7,732 nt of DNA. Origin: Rickettsiales bacterium (GTDB lineage Bacteria > Pseudomonadota > Alphaproteobacteria > Rickettsiales > UBA3002). Positions within the stretch are counted from its first letter, which is position 1, and the number at the start of each line of letters is the position of its first letter. The stretch is from contig PBPD01000030.1 in NCBI GenBank assembly GCA_002725445.1, forward strand, positions 1 to 7,732, given 5' to 3'. This document shows, in pieces, positions 1 to 5,694 of this stretch. The notes under the pieces were generated by a model. The model worked only from the letters and a program-made list of their open reading frames with translations. It did not search any database and had not been told where the DNA came from. A program made the position numbers and the translations under genes.

Positions 1-663
1 ATGAATGTAATTGTCGGCAAACCAGACCGCGCAACGCCAGAGTTCAACCATAAGATCTCGCAGTTCGTAGTAAACCCAACATGGACACCCACCTACAAAA
101 TTCTTTCCAAAGACCTGTTGCCCAAGATTCGCAATAACCCTGACTATGTAAATGAAGGCAATTACACGGTGATTGACCGCCACACAGGCAACGAAATGCG
201 CGCCGAAGAAGTAGATTGGAACAATGTAACCGCGTCCGATATACGTCTGGTGCAAAATGCAGGAAGCAGCAATGCTTTGGGCAAAGTAAAATTCCCGCTG
301 CCAAATAATGACTCGATCTATCTACACGATACCTCCAAGCCCTACTTATTCAGCCGTGCTAATCGTGCGCTGAGTTCTGGCTGCATCCGTCTGCAAAAAC
401 CCAAAGCATTCTTGGATTTCGTTGTAGCCATGCAAAATGACATCAATAAAAAAACGGTGGATGAATGGTATAGCGGTACCGACAATAAATATATGTCAGT
501 GCGCCGTACCGTACCCATCTACACCACGTATCTGACCGCATGGGTAAACGAACACGGCCATGCCGAGTTTTACAACGATATCTATAAGAAAGACGAGCGC
601 ATGGAATATGCGTTTAACAAAGCAACACAGGATATCTTCACGACGCAATTGGCCGCGCGTTAA
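1..663 (+). CDS. ldtD: L,D-transpeptidase, YcbB/LdtD type, C-terminal part (5' end outside window)
   Basis: This is the catalytic end of a periplasmic L,D-transpeptidase, which links two mDAP residues of neighbouring peptidoglycan stems (3-3 crosslinks). The YkuD-domain signature is clear: a YLHDT motif with His109 and an SSGCIRL motif with the catalytic Cys128 and Arg130 (numbered from base 1). The flanking NALGKVKF, DLLPKI and late WVNEHGHAEFYNDIY segments resemble the large YcbB subfamily rather than the small ErfK/YbiS type. The reading frame is open from base 1, and the MNVIVGK peptide there matches the interior of YcbB proteins (consensus VIVGKP). The ATG at base 1 is therefore almost certainly an internal methionine. 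YcbB proteins are about 500-600 residues, so the missing part should hold the export signal and peptidoglycan-binding region. It ends in TAA, six bases from the stop of the convergent mepK-like gene. The family call is firm; the LdtD symbol rests on remembered similarity. Confidence 0.9.
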   Translation: MNVIVGKPDRATPEFNHKISQFVVNPTWTPTYKILSKDLLPKIRNNPDYVNEGNYTVIDRHTGNEMRAEEVDWNNVTASDIRLVQNAGSSNALGKVKFPLPNNDSIYLHDTSKPYLFSRANRALSSGCIRLQKPKAFLDFVVAMQNDINKKTVDEWYSGTDNKYMSVRRTVPIYTTYLTAWVNEHGHAEFYNDIYKKDERMEYAFNKATQDIFTTQLAAR

Positions 664-669
664 TCCGCC

Positions 670-1233
670 TTACCAAAAACGTACACGCCCCGTATCAACG
701 TGAATAAAGTTGGATGAGGCATATTTGCCTACGCCGCCAGCTTTCAAATCCAGCGCCGCTTTATGCAAGTGACCCAGATCAACACCTGGCACACGAATAT
801 CCATCGCCATACCGCGCATATGATAACTCTTCTTGGCTACCCCATTAGAATTTGCCGCTAATTTGGCATTGGTTTTAGGCGAGCGATAGGCCGAAATGAT
901 CTGAATTTCTTTGTCACTTGCATCCACCTTATCCAAAAGGTTTGCCAGCAGTTCAAACAAATTCACATCCATTTGCTCAACATCGCCCGTGCGGTGATCT
1001 CGCATCAATTGGTTCATACGGGCGATCTCTTCGCCCACATACTTCCCATGCTCCATAAAAGTGAACGTGCCTTTTTCACCTGTATGTGTGCTGGCGAACG
1101 ACAAGGTTTTCGCTGCAATCAGGCCGCTATTACGCGTTGTTGCGTTAATACTCGCACTCGCCAATTGCGGAGAAGCTGCCGCCGCCATTGCGCCGCCAAC
1201 ACCTACTAAAAATTGTCTTCTGGAAAGTTCCAT
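670..1233 (-). CDS. mepK: MepK/YcbK-type murein endopeptidase (DUF882, peptidase M15 fold), Tat-exported
   Basis: A 187-residue predicted periplasmic zinc peptidase. The N-terminus carries a twin-arginine signal (SRRQFLVG, residues 4-11), a hydrophobic alanine-rich stretch and a likely cleavage near SASIN (26-30). The mature part has the DUF882 features: ISAYRSPKTN (113-122), SYHMRGMAMDIR with putative zinc ligands His138 and Asp145, and NFIHVDTG with His178. E. coli MepK, which has the same Tat signal and the same VAKKSYH and RAGGVG motifs, cleaves mDAP-mDAP crosslinks made by L,D-transpeptidases, so the convergent ldtD-like neighbour fits the role. I place the start at ATG 1233: GAGGTG (complement of 1240-1245) lies six bases upstream. 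A longer reading from GTG 1242 would overlap that ribosome-binding site. A promoter and a CtrA-type box lie upstream. The family is certain; cleavage specificity is inferred. Confidence 0.92.
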   Translation of the reverse strand: MELSRRQFLVGVGGAMAAAASPQLASASINATTRNSGLIAAKTLSFASTHTGEKGTFTFMEHGKYVGEEIARMNQLMRDHRTGDVEQMDVNLFELLANLLDKVDASDKEIQIISAYRSPKTNAKLAANSNGVAKKSYHMRGMAMDIRVPGVDLGHLHKAALDLKAGGVGKYASSNFIHVDTGRVRFW

Positions 1234-1285
1234 CACCCACACCTCGTTCTGTCTTTATGCTTTCTTAAGGTATCAATACCTCTTA

Positions 1286-1301
1286 TTAACCATAATTTAA
1301 C
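1286..1301 (+). promoter_or_regulatory. CtrA-type binding motif TTAA-N7-TTAAC
   Basis: The plus strand reads TTAA, seven bases (CCATAAT), then TTAAC. This is an exact match to the full consensus of the alphaproteobacterial cell-cycle regulator CtrA, and the first half extends as TTAACCAT. The two TTAA halves also read as TTAA-N7-TTAA on the minus strand. The box lies about 55 bases upstream of the mepK-like start and overlaps the candidate -10, so binding could repress that promoter or activate one slightly downstream. The surrounding sequence is AT-rich, which raises the chance of a coincidental match. Confidence 0.45.
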
Positions 1302-1322
1302 AAACTATCCACAGGCAGTCAA
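1294..1322 (-). promoter_or_regulatory. Candidate sigma70-type promoter for the mepK-like gene
   Basis: On the minus strand, TTGACT (1322-1317; five of six consensus bases) is followed by a 17-base spacer and TAAATT (1299-1294; four of six). This would start RNA near 1287 and give a leader of about 54 bases before ATG 1233. The leader would contain the near-palindrome GGTATCAATACC (1269-1280). The -10 lies within the CtrA-type motif. A CtrA-activated promoter further downstream, using that motif as its -35 region, is an alternative. No transcript evidence is available. Confidence 0.45.
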
Positions 1323-1356
1323 CCCAACCGCATCGCGTTTTCTTAAGAAGAAACAA

Positions 1357-1374
1357 TGCAATTAACTGCAATTA
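1357..1374. repeat. Short direct repeat TGCAATTA x2, ten-base period
   Basis: TGCAATTA occurs at 1357-1364 and again at 1367-1374, one DNA helical turn apart, in the gap between the rmuC stop and the mepK-like gene. It lies about 35-52 bases upstream of the candidate -35 of mepK, a position suited to an activator site. The sequence is low in complexity and may be chance. Confidence 0.3.
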
Positions 1375-1405
1375 TGATGCCATTGACTGGCAATCCATTG
1401 AAAAA

Positions 1406-2815
1406 TTATTGATGTTTCGCCAAGGCTAGCGGTGCGGACTCATCGTCATTTTCTTCCGCATCAATGGTAATAATCTCATCTGTTTTGCGCACCTCATAAG
1501 ATGCAATACTCACAGGCAGCTCTTTGTTCTTTGGTGGTTCCACACCCAACTGCTGCAATTTGCGCAGCTTTGGCAACAAACGACCATTAAGTGAACGCGC
1601 AAAATCATCGAACTTTTTGGCCGATCCCTGAATGTTCTTACCCACACCATCCACATGCTTTAACGCGGTGATCATACTGTCCATCACTTCACTCACATTC
1701 TGCACAATACGTTGCTGGTTTTCATCCTGCCGCGCGGCACTTATCTGCTGACGCGCTAGCGAGAACAATGCCTGCAAACTGGCTGGCCCCGCCAGAATAA
1801 TATCGGCCTTTTCGCATTTCTCGACGATGCTACCGTCCACTTTGCGCAATTTTTCGATGGCGGCATCGCTTGGCAGATACATCACATTAAGCATGCGTCC
1901 CAAGCGTTTTTGCTGCTTCTTCATCACCTCGGCTACCGCGTTGGTGTATTGTTTGCGTGCCAATGCATCGATATGGCTATGCATGCTGCGCACCAGTTGC
2001 TTGAGCACCGCCTCTTCCCGTTCTGTGCCTTCAACTTCTGCCAGCTCTACGAAGAATTTGGATGCTTTGCTGTCAATCACCATCACCATGTCTTGCGGCA
2101 GGAAGATCACCGCATCGGGGCGCAAATTGCTGCCCTCTTCGGTAGCCACATGGTATTGCAGCACGTAATCGCGTTGCGGCTCCAGCCCAAGCGTTTTCAA
2201 TGAGTTTTCCAAGCCTACCTCTGCCATAAAGCCCGCACCTGCCGGATGGGTTAGCGCGCGCATCACGGTTTCCACCTGCTTGGCGTTATCGCCCGACACC
2301 GACTGGATTTGCGCCACCGATTTGGTCAGCTGTTCAAAATTACCCATCAATTCCTTGGTGGTTTTTTCCGACAGCTTCTCCTGCTCTTTCTTGGCCGCTT
2401 CCATTTCTCGCTTATGGTCTTCCAACAGCTTGGTCGACATTTGACTACCCGCTTCCATCACAGATGCTTTTGCCGCCTGCTTAAACTCTTCCTGCTGCTT
2501 GGCCCAGTCATCCATGCGCGCCTGCATTTCCTTCAAACGCTGCTCGGCGAGGCTGGTATGTTTTTCCATTTCCGCATGCGCTTTTGCTTCCGCGATGCGC
2601 GATGTCTCAAGCGCTGCTTCCATCTCCTCCAGCTCTTGCCTGTATTCTGCCAGCCGTTCAGAGTAGCTGGCGGAAGATGCCAGTTCGATTTCGAGTTGTC
2701 GGTTACGCTCTGCCAGTTTGAGCGCGCGTCGCCAGCCAGCCAGAGCCGCCACCATAAAAACAAGGGCAAAACCGGCAAGCAGGATAAAAACAATTTGTTG
2801 CTGCATTTCCATCAT
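1406..2815 (-). CDS. rmuC: RmuC-family DNA recombination protein
   Basis: A 469-residue protein with the standard RmuC layout. It has one N-terminal membrane segment (about residues 8-28), a long charged coiled coil rich in Glu, Lys, Gln and Ala (about 30-170), then the RmuC domain. That domain includes GFMAEVGLENSLKTLGL (195-211) and a PD-(D/E)XK-like core: RPDAVIFLP (232-240) and MVIDSKAS (245-252), with candidate acidic residues Asp234 and Asp248 and Lys250. The C-terminal LAGPASLQALFSLARQ block is also typical. RmuC is linked in E. coli to limiting inversions at short inverted repeats; its biochemical activity is inferred from the nuclease-like fold. The C-terminal tail (about 440-469) is acidic and looks disordered. 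ATGs at 2815, 2812 and 2806 are all possible; none has a strong Shine-Dalgarno, and the difference is three residues. It is divergent from glmU with a 41-base gap. Confidence 0.93.
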   Translation of the reverse strand: MMEMQQQIVFILLAGFALVFMVAALAGWRRALKLAERNRQLEIELASSASYSERLAEYRQELEEMEAALETSRIAEAKAHAEMEKHTSLAEQRLKEMQARMDDWAKQQEEFKQAAKASVMEAGSQMSTKLLEDHKREMEAAKKEQEKLSEKTTKELMGNFEQLTKSVAQIQSVSGDNAKQVETVMRALTHPAGAGFMAEVGLENSLKTLGLEPQRDYVLQYHVATEEGSNLRPDAVIFLPQDMVMVIDSKASKFFVELAEVEGTEREEAVLKQLVRSMHSHIDALARKQYTNAVAEVMKKQQKRLGRMLNVMYLPSDAAIEKLRKVDGSIVEKCEKADIILAGPASLQALFSLARQQISAARQDENQQRIVQNVSEVMDSMITALKHVDGVGKNIQGSAKKFDDFARSLNGRLLPKLRKLQQLGVEPPKNKELPVSIASYEVRKTDEIITIDAEENDDESAPLALAKHQ

Positions 2816-2856
2816 GAAGCCGTATCATACGCCACGAAATAATGAATGGCTAGCTT
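2816..2856. promoter_or_regulatory. Compact divergent control region between rmuC and glmU
   Basis: Only 41 bases separate the two start codons, so promoters for both genes must lie here or inside the opposite coding sequence. The near-palindrome GTATCATAC (2822-2830) offers a -10-like hexamer on each strand: TATCAT on plus (2823-2828) and TATGAT on minus (2829-2824). Each matches five of six consensus bases. I cannot find convincing -35 elements at proper spacing, and neither gene has a strong ribosome-binding site. This is a tentative call. Confidence 0.25.
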
Positions 2857-4218
2857 ATGAATACATCTTATTCCACCTCCGCAATTATTCTTGCCGCCGG
2901 CAAGGGCACACGCATGCGCTCGGACTTGCCCAAAGTGATGCATAAGGTCGCGAACCGCCCCATGCTTGGCCATGTGATCGATGCCGCCAAACAAGCCGGC
3001 TGCGAGCCATTGCTCACCGTGGTCGCGCCGGGCATGCGCGATGTGGAATCCTATGCCACGCGCCGCCACAAACACATGCGCATTGCGGCACAAGGCAAAC
3101 AGCTCGGCACAGCCCATGCGGTGCTGGCAGCGCAAGAGCAACTCGCCGATGTCAAAGGCCATTTGCTTGTGCTTTATGGCGACACACCGCTTATCACACC
3201 TGATACGCTGAAGGCGATGATGAAGCTATTCGACTCCCACACCGATACAGGCGTGGTGGTGCTTGGCATGCGCCCGCACGACCCGGCCGAATATGGGCGC
3301 CTTGTCACACAGGACGATGGCACGCTGGAACGCATTGTTGAATTTAAGGATGCGAACGACAGCGAAAAAGCCATTGGCTTATGTAACTCAGGCGTGATCG
3401 CTATTCGCGGCAACCATGCGTGGGAAATGCTGCGCCAGATCGACAATAAAAACGCCAAGGAAGAATATTACCTCACCGATGTGGTGGCCATTGCCAATGG
3501 GCGTGGCCTGACCTGCCGCGTAGTGGAATGCGACGAAACCGAAGTGCTGGGCGTCAATTCGCGCCAACAACTCGCCGACGCAGAAGCCGCATTGCAACAA
3601 CGTTTGCGCAAGCGCGCGCTGGATAAAGGGGTAACATTGGTCGCACCCGAAACGGTGTATCTCTCTGCCGATACGCAGATGGGCCGCGATGTGGTGATTC
3701 ACCCACATGTATGTATCGGGCCAGAGGTCACGATTGGTGACCATGTTGAGGTAAAGGCGTTTACGCATATTGAAGGCACTGTCATAGGCGACGAGGTGAT
3801 GCTTGGCCCATATGCACGCATCCGTCCGGGCAGCAATATCGGCACACGCAGCAAAATCGGCAATTTCGTCGAGATTAAAAAAGCCGAGATTTCGCAAGAA
3901 GCCAAAATCAGCCACCTGTCCTATATTGGCGATGCCTATGTGGGCGAAGGCGCTAATATTGGTGCGGGCACCATCACCTGCAACTATGATGGCTTCAACA
4001 AACACCACACCGAGATCGGCCGCTATAGCTTCATCGGCTCAAACACCGCGCTGGTGGCGCCTGTTGTCGTGGGTGCGGGCGCTATGATTGGTGCGGGCAG
4101 TGTGGTGACCGAAGATGTAGCATCCGACGCGCTGGCACTCACCCGCTCACCGCAAACCAGCAAACAAAGCTGGGCAAAAGTGTTCCGCGAACGCCACGAA
4201 CAGGAAGCAGACGAATAG
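2857..4218 (+). CDS. glmU: Bifunctional GlmU: GlcNAc-1-phosphate uridyltransferase / glucosamine-1-phosphate acetyltransferase
   Basis: This 453-residue cytoplasmic enzyme makes UDP-GlcNAc in two steps: acetyl-CoA-dependent acetylation of GlcN-1-P, then uridylyl transfer from UTP. The length matches the E. coli protein (456). The N-terminal nucleotidyltransferase has LAAGKGTRM (12-20) with Lys26, QLGTAHAV (82-89), YGDTPL with the metal-binding Asp109, and LGVNSRQQL (231-239). From about residue 262 the protein is a left-handed beta helix of hexapeptide repeats. This part includes GPYARIRPG, KISHLSYIGDA with His353 as the likely acetyltransfer base, and NIGAGTITCNYDG (367-379) for acetyl-CoA binding. 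Both activities therefore look intact. The product feeds peptidoglycan and LPS. The start ATG 2857 lacks an obvious Shine-Dalgarno; the in-frame space upstream is tiny, so little doubt remains. It is convergent with the CinA-C gene, 13 bases apart. Confidence 0.97.
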   Translation: MNTSYSTSAIILAAGKGTRMRSDLPKVMHKVANRPMLGHVIDAAKQAGCEPLLTVVAPGMRDVESYATRRHKHMRIAAQGKQLGTAHAVLAAQEQLADVKGHLLVLYGDTPLITPDTLKAMMKLFDSHTDTGVVVLGMRPHDPAEYGRLVTQDDGTLERIVEFKDANDSEKAIGLCNSGVIAIRGNHAWEMLRQIDNKNAKEEYYLTDVVAIANGRGLTCRVVECDETEVLGVNSRQQLADAEAALQQRLRKRALDKGVTLVAPETVYLSADTQMGRDVVIHPHVCIGPEVTIGDHVEVKAFTHIEGTVIGDEVMLGPYARIRPGSNIGTRSKIGNFVEIKKAEISQEAKISHLSYIGDAYVGEGANIGAGTITCNYDGFNKHHTEIGRYSFIGSNTALVAPVVVGAGAMIGAGSVVTEDVASDALALTRSPQTSKQSWAKVFRERHEQEADE

Positions 4219-4231
4219 CCGTTTTCAAACG

Positions 4232-4726
4232 TTAGGATTGTTGTGCGCGGGCCTGCAAAATATGCAGCGCCTGCTTCACCGTGGCCATACGCACGGCACT
4301 GCGGTCACCTTCAAAGACATGATACTCATTGGTGGTGTCACCGTCACGCATGGCGGATGCAAAATGCACAAGCCCGACAGGCTTGTCTTTGCTGCCACCG
4401 CCTGGGCCTGCAATGCCCGTCACTGCAATCGATAGCTGCGCTCGCGAATGGCGGATTGCCCCCTCTGCCATGGCTTTTGCCACTTGCGGGCTGACGGCGC
4501 CTTGCGCATCCAGCAATGTGTCGGTGACGCCCAGCATATCGCGCTTGGCTTCATTGGCGTAGGTGACAAACCCACGGTCCACCACATCCGAAGAGCCTGC
4601 AATATCGGTCAATAGCCCGGCGATCAACCCGCCCGTACATGATTCGGCTGTGGCCAGCATCCAGCCACGTTGTCGGCAGGCTTCCAACAAGGCAGCCGCC
4701 TGATCGCGTAACGCATCGGAAAACAT
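4232..4726 (-). CDS. pncC: CinA C-terminal-domain protein, nicotinamide-nucleotide amidase (PncC type)
   Basis: A 164-residue, single-domain CinA-C protein, close to the length of E. coli PncC. It is predicted to deamidate NMN to nicotinate mononucleotide and ammonia, recycling the NMN released by NAD-dependent DNA ligase. Visible motifs are LATAESCTGGLIAGLLT (24-40) with the likely nucleophile Ser29, VTYANEAKRDMLGV (54-67) with conserved Lys61, GAVSP (76-80), and VTGIAGPGGGSKDKPVGLVHFA (102-123). The N-terminal molybdopterin-binding-like domain of full-length CinA is absent, so a competence role is not implied. It is the last gene of the leftward operon. Its ATG lies one base after the pgpA stop, and the G-run encoding the last two PgpA glycines forms its ribosome-binding site (AGGGGGG). 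Translation is thus probably coupled to pgpA. Many genomes call this gene cinA. Confidence 0.92.
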   Translation of the reverse strand: MFSDALRDQAAALLEACRQRGWMLATAESCTGGLIAGLLTDIAGSSDVVDRGFVTYANEAKRDMLGVTDTLLDAQGAVSPQVAKAMAEGAIRHSRAQLSIAVTGIAGPGGGSKDKPVGLVHFASAMRDGDTTNEYHVFEGDRSAVRMATVKQALHILQARAQQS

Positions 4727-4727
4727 A

Positions 4728-5261
4728 TCACCCCCCTATAATCGCTTCTGCGATTTGGTCCAAATGCCCTAAAAACCCTAGCAGCATTACCGCGTAGGGC
4801 ATGGCAAGCAGATCATCCAGCATAACGCCGAGCGCGCCCTTCACCTTACGATCCGCCAGCGAAATAGGCCACGGTTTCCATATATCAAACAGGCGGAAGC
4901 ATAAAAAAGCACCTATGAATACAACGAATTCCTGTTTTGGAGTGGGGTCAAGATAGAGCAGCGGCACACAGGCCAGCACCAGCCATTGCCCCGCCACTTC
5001 ATCGATCACAATTTCCTGCGGGTCATCTTGCCGATTATGCATGCGCATATAGCGCGCCGACGCCCACCAGCCAATGGCTGTTGCGGCAATGGTTGCCACC
5101 CACAGTGCCAATGGCCCGCCATATTGGTAAAACACCCACGCAAAAGGCAATGCCGCAAGCGAACCCGCCGTGCCTTTGCCCTTTGGCACCAGCCCCGATG
5201 CAAACCACGTCACCAGTAATACTGTCGGGTGATACCATTTGGCTGTTGCTGGTTTACTCAT
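4728..5261 (-). CDS. pgpA: Phosphatidylglycerophosphatase A
   Basis: A 177-residue inner-membrane phosphatase that removes the terminal phosphate of phosphatidylglycerophosphate to give phosphatidylglycerol. Family motifs are present: SGLVPKGKGTAGSLAALP (22-39), DPQEIVIDEVAGQWL (80-94), FRLFDIWKPWPI (122-133) and KGALGVMLDD (141-150), with the acidic residues expected to bind the metal. Hydrophobic segments lie near 38-66, 92-104, 111-126 and 152-166. I chose ATG 5261 because GGAGAGG lies just upstream. The longer frame starts at TTG 5285 and would place that ribosome-binding site inside the gene. With this start the ATGAGTAA overlap shares eight bases with the end of the preceding GFA gene, which implies translational coupling. 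The order ispDF–pgpA–cinA is common in alphaproteobacteria, although here a GFA gene intervenes after ispDF. Confidence 0.95.
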   Translation of the reverse strand: MSKPATAKWYHPTVLLVTWFASGLVPKGKGTAGSLAALPFAWVFYQYGGPLALWVATIAATAIGWWASARYMRMHNRQDDPQEIVIDEVAGQWLVLACVPLLYLDPTPKQEFVVFIGAFLCFRLFDIWKPWPISLADRKVKGALGVMLDDLLAMPYAVMLLGFLGHLDQIAEAIIGG

Positions 5262-5676
5262 GCGCCTCTCCACTGATAGCGGCAAACACTTCTGCGCCGG
5301 TCATGCATAAACGCTCACCTGCAAAACTGTAATAGGCTGGTTTTTCATCAATGAAGATTTCCGAATGGAAGCTGAAATCATTCGCATCCTCTAATGCGGC
5401 TAAAGAAACCGCGTGGAAACTGCCATCTTTCATCCGCCAGAACAACGACGAACCGCATTGCTTGCAAAAGCAACGCTCGCCCCATGGCGAAGCAGCATAT
5501 ACCCCCAGCTGCGATGCATCCTCCACCACGGGTGCTTTGGTTTCATGCACCATTAGGGTTGGGCCTGCGCCCCAGGTTTGGCACATAGAACAATGGCACG
5601 CCCCTACTTCAGGCTTTGCCACTTCCACCGTGAATGTGACTGCTCCACACAAGCATTTACCTTTATAATCTGTCAT
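5254..5676 (-). CDS. GFA/CENP-V-fold zinc-binding protein (glutathione-dependent formaldehyde-activating family)
   Basis: A 140-residue cytoplasmic protein of the GFA family (Mss4-like fold). The zinc-binding cysteines are in the expected pattern: CLC (Cys8, Cys10), CHCSMC (Cys27, Cys29, Cys32) and CKQCG (Cys71, Cys74). The order of blocks is also typical: KGKCLCGAVTF, GACHCSMCQTWG, SPWGERCFCKQCGSSLFWR, then the EIFIDEKPAYYSFAGE region (106-121). The founding member was described as catalysing the joining of glutathione and formaldehyde. Most members have no proven substrate, so the reaction should not be assumed here. Start ATG 5676 has a strong ribosome-binding site (AAGGGGG, five bases upstream). 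It sits 18 bases after the ispDF stop and overlaps pgpA by eight bases, so it is fully integrated into the operon. Confidence 0.88.
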   Translation of the reverse strand: MTDYKGKCLCGAVTFTVEVAKPEVGACHCSMCQTWGAGPTLMVHETKAPVVEDASQLGVYAASPWGERCFCKQCGSSLFWRMKDGSFHAVSLAALEDANDFSFHSEIFIDEKPAYYSFAGERLCMTGAEVFAAISGEAHE

Positions 5677-5694
5677 TACCGCCCCCTTAATTAT

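Noticed and set aside
1..3. ATG at base 1 as the true start of the transpeptidase
   Set aside because: The VIVGKP segment right after it is an internal family motif and the protein would lack any export signal; the frame is simply cut by the window edge.
973..1300. Two plus-strand open frames (78 and 79 codons) over the mepK-like gene and its upstream gap
   Set aside because: They are antisense to a clearly conserved gene, have no recognisable domain, and their composition follows from the opposite frame.
1378..1392. TGCCA-ttgac-TGGCA hairpin after rmuC as its terminator
   Set aside because: The stem is only five base pairs and no T-run follows it in the direction of rmuC transcription.
2309..2842. 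177-codon plus-strand frame over the rmuC coiled coil
   Set aside because: Its Phe/Leu/Arg/His-rich translation is the usual shadow of a Glu/Lys/Gln-rich coiled coil; no domain is visible.
3388..4008. 206-codon minus-strand frame inside glmU
   Set aside because: It is a shadow of the repetitive hexapeptide region on the coding strand; glmU is unambiguous there.
4220..4231. CGTTT-TC-AAACG inverted repeat between glmU and the CinA-C gene as a two-way terminator
   Set aside because: The arms are five bases with a two-base loop, too tight for a stable hairpin, and no T-run follows on either strand.
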